Positions 1-8,128 of a stretch of DNA of 44,306 nucleotides are shown piece by piece. The notes beneath the pieces were generated by a model. That model made no database searches, was not told the origin of the DNA, and saw only the letters and a program-made list of their open reading frames with translations. The stretch comes from an uncultured Pygmaiobacter sp. (GTDB lineage Bacteria > Bacillota > Clostridia > Oscillospirales > Ruminococcaceae): NCBI GenBank assembly GCA_944386485.1, contig CALXBG010000047.1:1-44306 (forward strand), given 5' to 3'. Positions within the stretch are counted from its first letter, which is position 1. Each line of letters begins with the position of its first letter. The translations under genes were made by a program, and so were the position numbers.

Positions 1-392
1 ATCAGCTCCACCGCCTTGTCCAGACTCTGACCCAGGGAGAGTTCGCTCGCCCCGGCAATATAAGTATTGCAGCGGTTGACCGGGATCAATACCCGGTCGG
101 CGGGGCTGTCCGCCACCGCGCGGGCCATAAGGGAGGTGAATTCTCCCATCATGCTGTCGGCCATTACAATCCCGATCGGGCCGGCAATCAGCGCCGCCCG
201 GCGGCAGCCCACGACCACCGCGTTTTCCCCGGTTGCAGCGGTGTCGGCGCCGGCGCGCAGCATTGCCGCCGTCGCCGCTGCGTTGGTGCCCACCGCATGG
301 ATCCGCGCCGGACAGCCGGCTGCCCGCAGCCGCTCAACAAGGGCGCGGCCGCAACCGCCGCCCTGCCCGTCAATTACCAGAAGCGTTTTCAA
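1..392 (-). CDS. DUF3842 family protein (3' end cut by window edge)
   Basis: The reverse strand translates from a TTG at 392 into a protein of about 131 visible residues beginning KTLLVIDGQGGG, with VGTNAAATAAML, TGENAVVVGCR and GPIGIVMADSMMGE further on. This matches the DUF3842 family of Firmicutes, whose members are about 135 residues and of unknown function. A Gly-rich first strand-turn looks nucleotide-binding, but that is inference. The start is supported by GGAGGAG 8 nt upstream; no ATG is available in frame. It lies 21 nt downstream of the cardiolipin synthase gene on the same strand and is probably cotranscribed with it. The last few codons fall outside the window. Confidence 0.85.
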   Translation of the reverse strand, partial: MKTLLVIDGQGGGCGRALVERLRAAGCPARIHAVGTNAAATAAMLRAGADTAATGENAVVVGCRRAALIAGPIGIVMADSMMGEFTSLMARAVADSPADRVLIPVNRCNTYIAGASELSLGQSLDKAVEL

Positions 393-413
393 ACAATGTC
401 CTCCTCCAAAAAA

Positions 414-1952
414 TTACATCAGCGGCGCGAAGAACCGGAAGATGATCTGCAGCAACCGGCGGTGCAGCGGGGTTGCGTTGACCTCCCGCAATGTAACCTC
501 GTGCCCCACCGCAAAGCAATGCTCAATATCCCGGCGCACATCCCGCACGATCTCGCCACCGTAGAAAGCACAGCAGTTCTCGAAATGCAGATACAGACTG
601 CGGAAATCCATATTTGCGCTGCCCACAATCGCGACGGCGTCGTCGCTGACATGCATCTTCGCGTGCAGGAACCCGGGGGTGTACTCATAGATCCGCACCC
701 CGGCCAGCAACAGCTCCCTGTAATAGCTGCGGGTGAGCAGGTAGACATAGGGCTTGTCCGGTATGCCGGGGGTCACGATCCGCACGTCGACCCCACTCTT
801 GGCCGCGAGGGTGAGGGCGGACTGCATCTCATAGTCGATCACCAGATAAGGGGTGGTAATGTAGACATACCGCTGCGCGCGGGAGATGACGTTGTGGTAG
901 GCCGAGGCCGAGACGTTTTCGGCGTCCAGCGGGGTATCCGAGAAGGGCTGCACAAAGCTGTCGGTGACATAGTTGCCCCGCGGCAGGCAGGCGGCATAGT
1001 CGGGGGTCTGGCCGCTGACAAAGCTCCACATCCGCAAAAAGGTGATGCTCAGCGAGTAGACCGCCGGCCCGCGCAGCACAAAGGCGGTATCCTTCCAGTA
1101 GCCGAACCGCCGCCGGTAGTTGATGTACTCGTCGGCAAGGTTGAGCCCGCCGGTGAATCCGACCTCTCCATCAACGACGCAGATCTTGCGGTGATCGCGA
1201 TGGTTGAGAAAGGTGTATTGGCTGATGTGGGGGGTAACCTTAACCGGGTTGAAGACCGCCGCCTGGATGCCATAGCTTCGCAGCGTCTGTTCATAGCCGT
1301 GCGGCAGGGTGAACAGACTGCCAAAGCCGTCCCAGATCACCCGCACATCCACCCCGTCAGCCGCCTTGCGGCGCAGAATCTCAAGGGTAGTATCCCACAT
1401 CTTGCCGGGCTGGATAATGAAGTATTCCAGATAGATCGAACGGTGCGCCCGTTCCAGTTCGGCGAGAAAGCAGTCAAAAAATTCCTCGCCGCTGGGGAAG
1501 TAGCGGCAATCGGTGTCGCAGTAGAGCGGTGCCTCGGCGTTGCGGCACAGATAGGCAGCCTGCCGCGAGAGGGTCGCGTCCGCCCGCTCGAGCACATCCA
1601 GCAACGCCGGCTGGGGGACGATCGCGTCGCGGGACTGCCGCTCAATCCGCTCGAATGCCCGGGCGGTCTTGGGGGTCAGCCGCCGGTCGCCCCAGACCAG
1701 ATACATCACCGCGCCGGTTACCGGCAATACGACGGTGATGATGATCCACATCAGCTTGTAGGAGGGATTGAGATCATCCTTTTCAAAGACGAAGATCAGC
1801 ACCAGTACGCTGAGGATGATCATGATCGCATAGGTGTAAGGGCCAATGTTGCTGAACTGCCAGACCAGAAAGAAAAAACCGCCGATCTGGACGATGGCAA
1901 GCAGCGCGAAGATCAGACTGCGGCTGGTGAGAAATTTCAAAAAGCGCTGCAA
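414..1952 (-). CDS. cls: Cardiolipin synthase (PLD family)
   Basis: Membrane enzyme of 512 residues that would join two phosphatidylglycerols into cardiolipin plus glycerol. Hydrophobic segments lie near residues 13-32, 40-57 and 66-86. Two phospholipase D HKD motifs follow: H254-x-K256-x4-D261, followed by GFTGGLNLADEY, and H430-x-K432-x4-D437, followed by GSANMDFRS. Both are intact, and the length is normal for bacterial Cls of the Bacillus type. The gene has its own promoter (1992-2020, minus strand) and a purine-rich AAGGAAGGGGGG upstream of the start. DUF3842 follows 21 nt downstream. Confidence 0.95.
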   Translation of the reverse strand: MQRFLKFLTSRSLIFALLAIVQIGGFFFLVWQFSNIGPYTYAIMIILSVLVLIFVFEKDDLNPSYKLMWIIITVVLPVTGAVMYLVWGDRRLTPKTARAFERIERQSRDAIVPQPALLDVLERADATLSRQAAYLCRNAEAPLYCDTDCRYFPSGEEFFDCFLAELERAHRSIYLEYFIIQPGKMWDTTLEILRRKAADGVDVRVIWDGFGSLFTLPHGYEQTLRSYGIQAAVFNPVKVTPHISQYTFLNHRDHRKICVVDGEVGFTGGLNLADEYINYRRRFGYWKDTAFVLRGPAVYSLSITFLRMWSFVSGQTPDYAACLPRGNYVTDSFVQPFSDTPLDAENVSASAYHNVISRAQRYVYITTPYLVIDYEMQSALTLAAKSGVDVRIVTPGIPDKPYVYLLTRSYYRELLLAGVRIYEYTPGFLHAKMHVSDDAVAIVGSANMDFRSLYLHFENCCAFYGGEIVRDVRRDIEHCFAVGHEVTLREVNATPLHRRLLQIIFRFFAPLM

Positions 1953-1991
1953 CCCAATCCCCCCTTCCTTTGGGACGAATTTCTAAACCCT

Positions 1992-2020
1992 ATTTTAACA
2001 CGCCATGTTTTTTTTGTACA
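1992..2020 (-). promoter_or_regulatory. Sigma-A promoter of cls
   Basis: Read on the minus strand, TGTACA (2020-2015) and TAAAAT (1997-1992) are separated by exactly 17 nt and lie about 40 nt upstream of the cls start codon. Confidence 0.6.
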
Positions 2021-2030
2021 GAAAAAGCCA

Positions 2031-2058
2031 AAAAACCCGGGAACCAGTCCCAGGGCGC
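2031..2058 (-). terminator. Intrinsic terminator after the cyclophilin gene
   Basis: On the minus strand a short GC-rich stem (CCUGGGA pairing with UCCCGGG around a CUGGU loop) is followed by a run of T. It lies just after the cyclophilin stop codon and before the cls promoter. Confidence 0.55.
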
Positions 2059-2065
2059 AAAAAAT

Positions 2066-2773
2066 TCAGCCGGCCTGTCCATATTCGGAAATCTGTACCG
2101 AGTTGAGCAGGATGGTCTCCCGCGGCTTATCGTTTTCGTCGGTGGCCTGCGCGGCGATCTCATAGACGACCTCCATTCCCTGGTACACCTGTCCGAAAAC
2201 AGTACACCGGGAATCCAGATAGGGCGCGCCGCCGCAGCTGCGATAGGCGTCCACCACCTCCTGCCGCCAGCCGGCGGCGGTCATCTGCTGCGCCAACTCC
2301 TCCGATACGGTGTCGGCACCGGTCGCGACGATGAAAAATTGACTTGTGTTGGAGTCCTCGCCGGCGTTGGACATCGAGAGTGCACCGGTATAGTTGTGCA
2401 ATGCATCGCTGATCTCGTCGTCAAAGGGCTCGCCCCAGATGCTCTGTCCGCCAGTACCCGTGCCGGTGGGATCCCCACTCTGGATCAAAAAATCCTCGAT
2501 GACCCGGTGGAAGGTGAGTCCGTCATAAAAACCCTCCCGCGCCAGCGAGACAAAATTCTCCACCGCGAGCGGGGCCTGTTCGGGAAAGAGCACCGCGCGG
2601 ATCTCCCCCAGGCTGGTGTCAAAAATCGCAACGGGGTCCTCCGCGCTGGGGGTGCGAAATTGAAGCTCGTCACTCTCGAAGACACGGACGCCGGCGCGGG
2701 AGCGCTGGCAGCTGCAGAGCAGCGCGCAGCCGGTCACAGCGAGAAGAACAGTATATAAAATTCTTCGCAGCAA
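2066..2773 (-). CDS. Cyclophilin-type peptidyl-prolyl isomerase, lipoprotein
   Basis: Protein of 235 residues predicted to catalyse cis-trans isomerisation of proline bonds outside the membrane. The N-terminus is a lipoprotein signal (positive MLRR, hydrophobic stretch, lipobox VTGC with Cys16). The cyclophilin domain covers roughly residues 45-230: VAIFDTSLGEIRAVLFPEQAP, then LTFHRVIEDFLIQSGDP (the FHR active-site Arg is present), SMSNAGEDSNTSQFFI (SQFFI is the classic signature), and VFGQVYQGMEVV. The start is a TTG preceded by GAGGTGA at about 8 nt; the nearby ATG is out of frame. A monocistronic unit is likely, since a terminator follows. Extracytoplasmic PPIases usually help fold exported proteins. 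Confidence 0.92.
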   Translation of the reverse strand: MLRRILYTVLLAVTGCALLCSCQRSRAGVRVFESDELQFRTPSAEDPVAIFDTSLGEIRAVLFPEQAPLAVENFVSLAREGFYDGLTFHRVIEDFLIQSGDPTGTGTGGQSIWGEPFDDEISDALHNYTGALSMSNAGEDSNTSQFFIVATGADTVSEELAQQMTAAGWRQEVVDAYRSCGGAPYLDSRCTVFGQVYQGMEVVYEIAAQATDENDKPRETILLNSVQISEYGQAG

Positions 2774-2920
2774 CGCGCATCACCTCACACGGGCCGCAGG
2801 CCGTTTGACCGGCGGCGGAGTTTGTCGGGAGAGAAAACCCAGAATTATTATAACTTGCCGCCAAAGGGGAAAGGTGAACGGCCTGTAAATTTTTTTGCGG
2901 AAATCCAGCGTGGTTTACCC

Positions 2921-2949
2921 TTGACAGCCTCGGTGGTTTGGGCTATGCT
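2921..2949 (+). promoter_or_regulatory. Strong sigma-A promoter of the DUF1292 gene
   Basis: TTGACA (2921-2926), a 17-nt spacer and TATGCT (2944-2949). The start codon lies about 65 nt downstream. No separate promoter was found for the 6S RNA that follows, so this may drive both. Confidence 0.75.
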
Positions 2950-3018
2950 TTTATTGAAAAACCACGGTCTTTCCCCAGAGTTTCCGGGTGGGGAATTGCG
3001 CCGGGAAAGGCGGAAGAG

Positions 3019-3336
3019 ATGGTGGACGGACCTGAGATCCTGACCCTTGAGGACGAGGCGGGACAGGAACATATGTTTGAGATCGTGGACGAGGTGGAAT
3101 ACGAGGGCGAGCGGTATCTCGCGGTGGTTCCCTATGTGACGACCCAGGAAGAGGCCGAGGCCGCGCTGGCCGGGGACGCCGATCTGATTGTGATGCGCAT
3201 CGGGGAGGAGAACGGCTCGGAGGTATTCGATATCGTCGACGACGATGAGGAGCTGTATCAGGTCGGCGGCATCTTTGCCGACCGGCTGCGGGACCTGTAT
3301 GAGATCGAGGGAGAGGACGCCGGTCCGGTTTCCTGA
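3019..3336 (+). CDS. DUF1292 family protein
   Basis: Acidic protein of 105 residues beginning MVDGPEILTLEDEAGQEHMFEIVDEVEYEG. The pattern 'E-D-E-G-x-E-x-x-F-E-I-v-d-x-v-E-x-x-g-x-x-Y' followed by 'vmrI...e..e-v-F-d-I-v-D-D-E-E' is that of DUF1292, a small cytosolic family of unknown function common in Clostridia. ATG 3019 is chosen because the DNA upstream is the promoter, and GGAAAGGCGGAAGAG precedes the codon. It is unusual in being followed directly by a structured RNA rather than by the Holliday-junction resolvase gene often found beside this family. Confidence 0.85.
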   Translation: MVDGPEILTLEDEAGQEHMFEIVDEVEYEGERYLAVVPYVTTQEEAEAALAGDADLIVMRIGEENGSEVFDIVDDDEELYQVGGIFADRLRDLYEIEGEDAGPVS

Positions 3337-3342
3337 GAAGAA

Positions 3343-3533
3343 ACACCCTGCGCCGCACGATTGGTTGCAGCCTTTTATAATCCGACAAGTTAATTAAACG
3401 GGAGCTTTTGTCCGGCGCCGGATTGCAGACCTCCCTGCATTGCAGGAGGAAGGGAGCGTGAAAGCGCAGGCGGGGCACCCACCTGTCATGTTGAGAGACG
3501 GGTTTTAACTTGGCCGCAGACGGCGGGGCGGGG
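3343..3533 (+). ncRNA. ssrS: Probable 6S RNA (RNA polymerase-binding regulatory RNA)
   Basis: No ORF fits this stretch, but it has the architecture of Firmicutes 6S RNA. A terminal stem is formed by CCCTGCGCCG (3346-3355) and CGGCGGGG (3521-3528). An AT-rich asymmetric bubble follows (TATAATCCGACAAGTTAATTAA, 3376-3397). The second stem is GGGAGC near 3400 against GGGCACCC near 3468, a pair recalled from clostridial 6S RNAs. There is an apical hairpin CCTCCCTGC-ATT-GCAGGAGG, and an unpaired A/U-rich stretch GGGTTTTAAC opposes the first bubble. Total length of about 190 nt is typical. 6S RNA sequesters the sigma-A holoenzyme by mimicking an open promoter. Assignment is from structure and memory of the family, without a covariance-model search. 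Confidence 0.7.
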
Positions 3534-3542
3534 TTTTGCAGA

Positions 3543-3577
3543 AAAAAGAGAGGAGGGGAACTTTCCCCTCCTCTTTC
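3543..3577. terminator. Bidirectional terminator between 6S RNA and the LUD gene
   Basis: The 12-bp perfect inverted repeat AGAGGAGGGGAA/TTCCCCTCCTCT (3549-3560 and 3563-3574) has a T-run on its minus-strand side (3547-3542) and a weaker one on the plus side. It closes the LUD gene and probably also the DUF1292/6S transcript. Confidence 0.8.
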
Positions 3578-3591
3578 TCTTTGTCCCGGTA

Positions 3592-4233
3592 TCAGTAACC
3601 CAGCGGCTCGCCGACCAAAATCACCTTGATCCGGCCGGGTACCCGCTGCTGGCGGTGGATGACCGCGGTGCAGCAGATCCGCCCGTCGCCCGCGCAGTCG
3701 GCGCATTTTCCGGTCGCCGCACAGGGCGTTTTGCAGGAAAGCCGCTTGGCGTTGGCAGGGGCGGCAATCTCCTGAACCCGGCGCTCAGCCGCGGCAAGGT
3801 CGGGCACGATTTTGTTGACCCCGACCACCAGAATGACCTTTTTGGGACCAAAGGTCATCGCTGCGACCCGGTTGGCATTGCCGTCGACATTATACAGCTC
3901 GCCGTTTTCGGTCACCGCGTTGCTGCTGCACAGATAGGCGTCGGCAAAAAAGCTCTTGCGGTAGACCTCACCGATCTCATCGGCCGTCAGCCCCGGCGCG
4001 TACCGGTCGAGGAACTGGTAATCCCCGCACCGCAGCAGCTCGAGCACCCCGCACTCGTCCAGCGTCACGCTGCCCCCGACCGAGACGACGTCCCCCGGTG
4101 CGAGCAGGCTGCGGATCAGCGGCACAACCTCCTCCTTTGTAGCCACGAGATGGGCTTCCATCCGATTCTTTTCGAGCGCGGCGGCGGTGCGCTCCATCCG
4201 CTGGAGCAGCAATTCGTCCAGAAATTCCTTCAT
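3592..4233 (-). CDS. LUD-domain protein (LutC/YkgG type)
   Basis: Protein of 213 residues of the LUD family (lactate-utilisation LutC/YkgG-like, formerly DUF162). Characteristic stretches are LAPGDVVSVGGSVTLDECGVLELL, SSNAVTENGELYNVDGNANRVAAM, and GPKKVILVVGVNKIVPDLAAAERRV. A Cys-rich stretch follows near the C-terminus (SCKTPC, KCADC, ICC), a possible metal or Fe-S site. In LutABC the family helps oxidise lactate with Fe-S partners. No lutA/lutB partners are present here, so the substrate is unknown. The ATG at 4233 is preceded by GGAGGAG. The gene stands alone and is read away from the rhamnose operon. Confidence 0.88.
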   Translation of the reverse strand: MKEFLDELLLQRMERTAAALEKNRMEAHLVATKEEVVPLIRSLLAPGDVVSVGGSVTLDECGVLELLRCGDYQFLDRYAPGLTADEIGEVYRKSFFADAYLCSSNAVTENGELYNVDGNANRVAAMTFGPKKVILVVGVNKIVPDLAAAERRVQEIAAPANAKRLSCKTPCAATGKCADCAGDGRICCTAVIHRQQRVPGRIKVILVGEPLGY

Positions 4234-4322
4234 TGACTCTCCTCCTTTTTGCGGGTCTGGTCTTGTCTTAATGATAATACGGCGGCGGGGAAATGACAAG
4301 AAGGATAAAAACGCGCAACGGA

Positions 4323-4351
4323 TTGATTAGCGCGCCGGGGAATGGTATAAT
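4323..4351 (+). promoter_or_regulatory. Promoter of the rhamnose operon
   Basis: TTGATT (4323-4328), a 17-nt spacer and an extended -10 TGgTATAAT (TATAAT 4346-4351), 60 nt before the glycosyltransferase start. Confidence 0.7.
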
Positions 4352-4410
4352 AATCAGGATAAAGCGGCCTCGCGGTGTGGCCGGATACGGGAGGGAAAAC
4401 CTCACAAAAG

Positions 4411-5223
4411 ATGGATAAGACCAAGGTTTCCGCCAGCATCGTCGTCTATGGCGGTTATGAGGAGGCGGCCGCGGCGGCCCGCTCGCTCCGGCGGCAGACG
4501 GTGGGGGTGGACCTCACCCTCTATCTGATCGACAACGCCTCGCCCGACGGCGCGGGAGAACGCATTGAGCAGGAGTTCGCCGGCCAGCGGGGGATCGAGG
4601 TTGTCCGGCTGGACAAAAACCTCGGCTTCGGCGGAGGACACAACGCGGTGCTCGACCGGCTCGACAGCAAGTACCACGCCGTTGTCAACCCCGATATTCT
4701 GCTCGATACCGATGCGATCAGCGCGCTTTGCAGCTATCTCGACGCACACCCCGACGTGGTGATGGTCACCCCGCGCCTCTACTTTCCCGACGGGCGGGAG
4801 CAGTATGTCCCGCGCCGGATCCCGAGCCCGTTGGCGCTGCTTGCCCGCCAGCTGCCGCTGCGGTGCCTGAAGAAATATGAGGATCACTACCTGATGCGGG
4901 ACGAGGACCTCGAAAAGGAGCAGGAGCTCGGCTTTTGCACCGGCTGCTTTTTTGTCATCCGCACCGACGTGCTGCGGCGCATCGGCGGGTTTGACCGGCG
5001 GTATTTTATGTATGTCGAGGACGCCGACCTCACCAGAGAGGCGATGCGGCTGGGCCGGGTGGTCTACTGGCCGGGCGCCCGGGCAATCCATGCCTGGCAC
5101 CGCAGCCCCTCGAAAAAGCTGTCCAGCTTTCTGCGGCAGCTGTGGTCGATGGCAATTTATTTTCGCAAATGGGGCCTTTCGCCGAACAAGCACGGCAGGG
5201 CCGATAAAAATAACCAAGGATAA
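4411..5223 (+). CDS. Family 2 glycosyltransferase, rhamnosyltransferase-like
   Basis: Cytoplasmic-face GT-A enzyme of about 270 residues that probably transfers a sugar from a nucleotide donor to a lipid-linked glycan. It starts with VSASIVVYGG, then YLIDNASPDG, KNLGFGGGHNAVL, and AVVNPDILLD (the metal/nucleotide DxD-like NPD). It continues with GFCTGCFFVIRTDVLRRIGGFDRRYFMYVEDADLTREA (acceptor and catalytic loop) and a C-terminal hydrophobic/basic helix LWSMAIYFRKWG. This pattern resembles WbbL/RfbF rhamnosyltransferases, and dTDP-rhamnose genes follow directly, so rhamnose is the likely donor sugar. A GTG at 4375 in frame is an alternative start: GGGAGGG lies 15 nt before the ATG, somewhat far. 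Confidence 0.9.
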   Translation: MDKTKVSASIVVYGGYEEAAAAARSLRRQTVGVDLTLYLIDNASPDGAGERIEQEFAGQRGIEVVRLDKNLGFGGGHNAVLDRLDSKYHAVVNPDILLDTDAISALCSYLDAHPDVVMVTPRLYFPDGREQYVPRRIPSPLALLARQLPLRCLKKYEDHYLMRDEDLEKEQELGFCTGCFFVIRTDVLRRIGGFDRRYFMYVEDADLTREAMRLGRVVYWPGARAIHAWHRSPSKKLSSFLRQLWSMAIYFRKWGLSPNKHGRADKNNQG

Positions 5224-5238
5224 AAAAGGAGCGTTGTT

Positions 5239-6123
5239 ATGAAGGGAATTGTGCTCGCCGGCGGCGCCGGTACCCGTCTGTATCCGCTGACGATGGTCAC
5301 CAGCAAACAGCTGTTGCCGGTCTATGACAAGCCGATGATCTACTATCCGCTGTCCACCCTGATGCTCGCCGGCATCCGGGAGATCCTCATCATCTCCACC
5401 CCCGAGGATACCCCCCGCTTCGAGCATCTGCTGGGGGATGGGTCGGACTTCGGCCTCTCCCTCTCCTACAAGGTGCAGCCCTCGCCCGACGGGCTGGCCC
5501 AGGCGTTTTTGCTGGGCGAGGAGTTCATCGGGGACGACTGCTGCGCGATGGTGCTGGGAGATAACATCTTCTACGGCAACGGCTTTGGCAGCCTGCTGCG
5601 CGCCGCGGTGAAGAATGCCGAGAGCGGCCGGGCGACCATCTTCGGCTACTACGTCAACGACCCTGAGCGGTTCGGCATCGCCGAGTTCGACGAGAACGGC
5701 AAGGTGCTGTCGGTCGAGGAGAAGCCCGCGCATCCGAAATCCAACTACGCGATCACCGGTCTGTATTTCTACGACAAGCGGGTGGTCGAGCTGGCAAAGC
5801 AGGTGCGCCCGTCGGCCCGCGGCGAGCTCGAGATCACCAGCCTCAACGACCTCTACCTCAAGGACGGCACCCTCGACCTGCAGCGGCTGGGCCGGGGCTA
5901 CGCCTGGCTGGACACCGGCACGATGGACAGCCTGGTGGACGCAGCCGACTTTGTGCGGATGGTCGAAAAGCGGCAGAGCGTCAAGATCTCGGCCCCCGAG
6001 GAGATCGCCTATAAAAACGGCTGGATCACCAAGGAAAAACTGCTGGAATCGGCCGAGCGGTACGGCAAATCCCCCTACGGCGAGCATCTCAAGCGGGTCG
6101 CCGAGGGCAAAATCCTCTATTGA
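5239..6123 (+). CDS. rfbA: Glucose-1-phosphate thymidylyltransferase
   Basis: First enzyme of dTDP-rhamnose synthesis: dTTP + glucose-1-P gives dTDP-glucose. The 294 residues have the RmlA pattern throughout: [16 protein letters not shown] (nucleotide loop), [78 protein letters not shown], and [20 protein letters not shown]. Full length. ATG 5239 is preceded by AAAAAAGGAG. The gene is 15 nt after the glycosyltransferase. Confidence 0.97.
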   Translation: MKGIVLAGGAGTRLYPLTMVTSKQLLPVYDKPMIYYPLSTLMLAGIREILIISTPEDTPRFEHLLGDGSDFGLSLSYKVQPSPDGLAQAFLLGEEFIGDDCCAMVLGDNIFYGNGFGSLLRAAVKNAESGRATIFGYYVNDPERFGIAEFDENGKVLSVEEKPAHPKSNYAITGLYFYDKRVVELAKQVRPSARGELEITSLNDLYLKDGTLDLQRLGRGYAWLDTGTMDSLVDAADFVRMVEKRQSVKISAPEEIAYKNGWITKEKLLESAERYGKSPYGEHLKRVAEGKILY

Positions 6124-6140
6124 TAAAGGAAAGACATCAG

Positions 6141-7052
6141 ATGAAACTTCTTATTACTGGTTCCAAAGGACAGCTGGGCACCGAGCTGCAGCGACAGCTT
6201 GCCGAGGGCGGCAGCGCGCTGGGGCCGCTGCCGGCGGCAGTCGTGGGAGCGCAGGCGGCCTGTTATGACATCGACACGCTGGACATCACCGATCTTGCGG
6301 CGGTGCGCCGGGTTTTTGCCGCGGAAAAGCCGGATGTCGTGATCAACTGCTCGGCTTTCACCAACGTCGACGGCTGCGAGAAGGAGCATGACACGGCGTT
6401 CCGGGTCAACGCGCTCGGGCCGCGCAACCTCGCGATGGCCGCCAGCGAGTGCGGGGCCAAGCTGGTTCACGTCTCCACCGACTATGTCTTCAGCGGCCGG
6501 CCCAATGGCGGGGTACCGCTGGACGAGGCCGCCCGGCCCGACCCGGTCTCGGCCTACGGCAGCACCAAGCTGCTGGGAGAAGAGTATGTGCGGCAGCTGT
6601 GCCCGCGCAGCTTTATCCTGCGCACCGCGTGGCTTTACAGCTATACCGGCAAGAACTTCGTCTTCACGATGATCAACGCCGGCAAAAAATTCGGCAAGCT
6701 GACGGTGGTCAACGACCAGCTGGGCAACCCGACCAACGCCGAGGACCTGGCCAGCCAGATTTTGCGGCTGGTCGAAACCGGGGAGTACGGCCTCTACCAC
6801 TGCACCGGCAACGGCATCTGCAGCTGGTATGAGTTCGCCTGCGAGATCATCCGGCTGGCGAAGGTGGATGCCACGGTGTCCCCCTGCACCAGCGAGGAAT
6901 ATGCCGCCGCCCACCCCGAGGCGGCCCGGCGGCCGGCCTGGTCGGCGCTGGACAACCGGATGCTGCGCTGCACGATCGGCGACGGCATGCGGGACTGGAA
7001 AGCGGCGCTTTGCTGCTTCTTTGAACATTACAATCTGGAGGAAACAAGATGA
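6141..7052 (+). CDS. rfbD: dTDP-4-dehydrorhamnose reductase
   Basis: Last step of dTDP-L-rhamnose synthesis, NAD(P)H reduction of the 4-keto sugar. The 303-residue short-chain dehydrogenase opens with the Rossmann motif LLITGSKGQLGTEL, followed by DVVINCSAFTNVDGCE, HVSTDYVFSG, and YGSTKLLGE, which supplies the Tyr-x3-Lys catalytic pair. WSALDNRML near the end is typical of RmlD. The start at 6141 is chosen because the upstream in-frame codons overlap the ribosome-binding site AAAGGAAAG. It overlaps rfbB by 4 nt (ATGA). Confidence 0.96.
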   Translation: MKLLITGSKGQLGTELQRQLAEGGSALGPLPAAVVGAQAACYDIDTLDITDLAAVRRVFAAEKPDVVINCSAFTNVDGCEKEHDTAFRVNALGPRNLAMAASECGAKLVHVSTDYVFSGRPNGGVPLDEAARPDPVSAYGSTKLLGEEYVRQLCPRSFILRTAWLYSYTGKNFVFTMINAGKKFGKLTVVNDQLGNPTNAEDLASQILRLVETGEYGLYHCTGNGICSWYEFACEIIRLAKVDATVSPCTSEEYAAAHPEAARRPAWSALDNRMLRCTIGDGMRDWKAALCCFFEHYNLEETR

Positions 7053-8104
7053 AAACCTATCTGGTCACCGGCGGCGCCGGGTTTATCGGTTCCAACTTTG
7101 TGCTCTACATGCTGAAAAAGTACCCCGAGATCCGGATCGTCAATCTGGACAAGCTGACCTATGCGGGCAACCTCGAAAACCTCAAGTCGATCGAAGGGGA
7201 CGAGCGTCATATCTTTGTGCAGGGGGACATCTGCGACCGGGAGCTGGTCAGCGGGCTGTTTGAGAAGTATGACTTTGATTTCGTCATCAACTTCGCCGCC
7301 GAGAGCCACGTCGACCGCAGCATCAAGAACCCCGAGATCTTTGTTGAGACCAACGTCGAGGGGACCGTCAACCTGCTCCAGTGCGCCAAGCTCGCCTGGG
7401 CCGACGGCGACGGCTTTGTCGCGGGCAAGAAGTTCCTGCAGGTCTCGACCGACGAGGTCTACGGCTCGCTGGGGGAGACCGGCTACTTCACCGAGACCAC
7501 CCCGCTGTGCCCTCACAGCCCCTACTCGGCCAGCAAGACCAGCGCCGACCTGTTCGTCATGGCCTTCCACGACACCTACGGGCTGCCGGTCAACATCACC
7601 CGCTGCTCGAACAACTACGGCCCCTACCAGTTCCCCGAGAAGCTGATCCCGCTGATGATCAACAATGCCAAGCAACACAAGCAGCTGCCGGTTTACGGCG
7701 ACGGCATGAACGTACGGGACTGGCTGTATGTTGAGGATCATTGCAAGGCGATCGACATGGTGGCGAACGGCGGCCGGGACGGCGAGGTCTACAACGTCGG
7801 CGGGCACAACGAGCGGCCGAACATCTTCATCGTCAAGAAGATCCTCTCGACTTTGTCTGAGAAGCTGGATCCGACCATCGATGAGACGCTGATCAAGTAT
7901 GTCGAGGACCGCAAGGGCCACGATCGTCGTTACGGCATCGACCCGCAGAAGATCAAGGACGAGCTGGGCTGGTATCCCGAGACCACCTTTGAGGTCGGCA
8001 TCGAGAAGACGATCGACTGGTATCTGGCCAACACCGAGTGGATGGAGCGGGTCACCAGCGGCGCCTATCTCGAGTACTATAAAGAGATGTATCAGAACCG
8101 CTGA
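7049..8104 (+). CDS. rfbB: dTDP-glucose 4,6-dehydratase
   Basis: Second step of the pathway: dTDP-glucose to dTDP-4-keto-6-deoxyglucose, with bound NAD+. The 351 residues contain YLVTGGAGFIGSNFV, DKLTYAGNLENL, NFAAESHVDRSI, VSTDEVYGSLGE, the catalytic YSASK (Tyr-x3-Lys), TRCSNNYGPYQFPEKLIPLMI, and VRDWLYVEDHC, all hallmarks of RmlB. The ATGA overlap with rfbD implies translational coupling; GGAGG lies just upstream of the ATG. Confidence 0.97.
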   Translation: MKTYLVTGGAGFIGSNFVLYMLKKYPEIRIVNLDKLTYAGNLENLKSIEGDERHIFVQGDICDRELVSGLFEKYDFDFVINFAAESHVDRSIKNPEIFVETNVEGTVNLLQCAKLAWADGDGFVAGKKFLQVSTDEVYGSLGETGYFTETTPLCPHSPYSASKTSADLFVMAFHDTYGLPVNITRCSNNYGPYQFPEKLIPLMINNAKQHKQLPVYGDGMNVRDWLYVEDHCKAIDMVANGGRDGEVYNVGGHNERPNIFIVKKILSTLSEKLDPTIDETLIKYVEDRKGHDRRYGIDPQKIKDELGWYPETTFEVGIEKTIDWYLANTEWMERVTSGAYLEYYKEMYQNR

Positions 8105-8128
8105 GCGGCAAAGGGGGAAAAGCGCGGT

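Noticed and set aside
297..2165. A 622-codon open frame on the plus strand over the cardiolipin synthase
   Set aside because: It is the antisense shadow of cls (which has both HKD motifs); its peptide is rich in H, Q, D, V and R with no recognisable domain.
3376..3381. TATAAT as a promoter for a downstream RNA
   Set aside because: No -35 at the right distance, and it lies in the unpaired bubble of the putative 6S RNA.
2951..3706. A 251-codon minus-strand frame over DUF1292 and the 6S region
   Set aside because: Arg/Pro-rich nonsense peptide crossing a terminator and a structured RNA.
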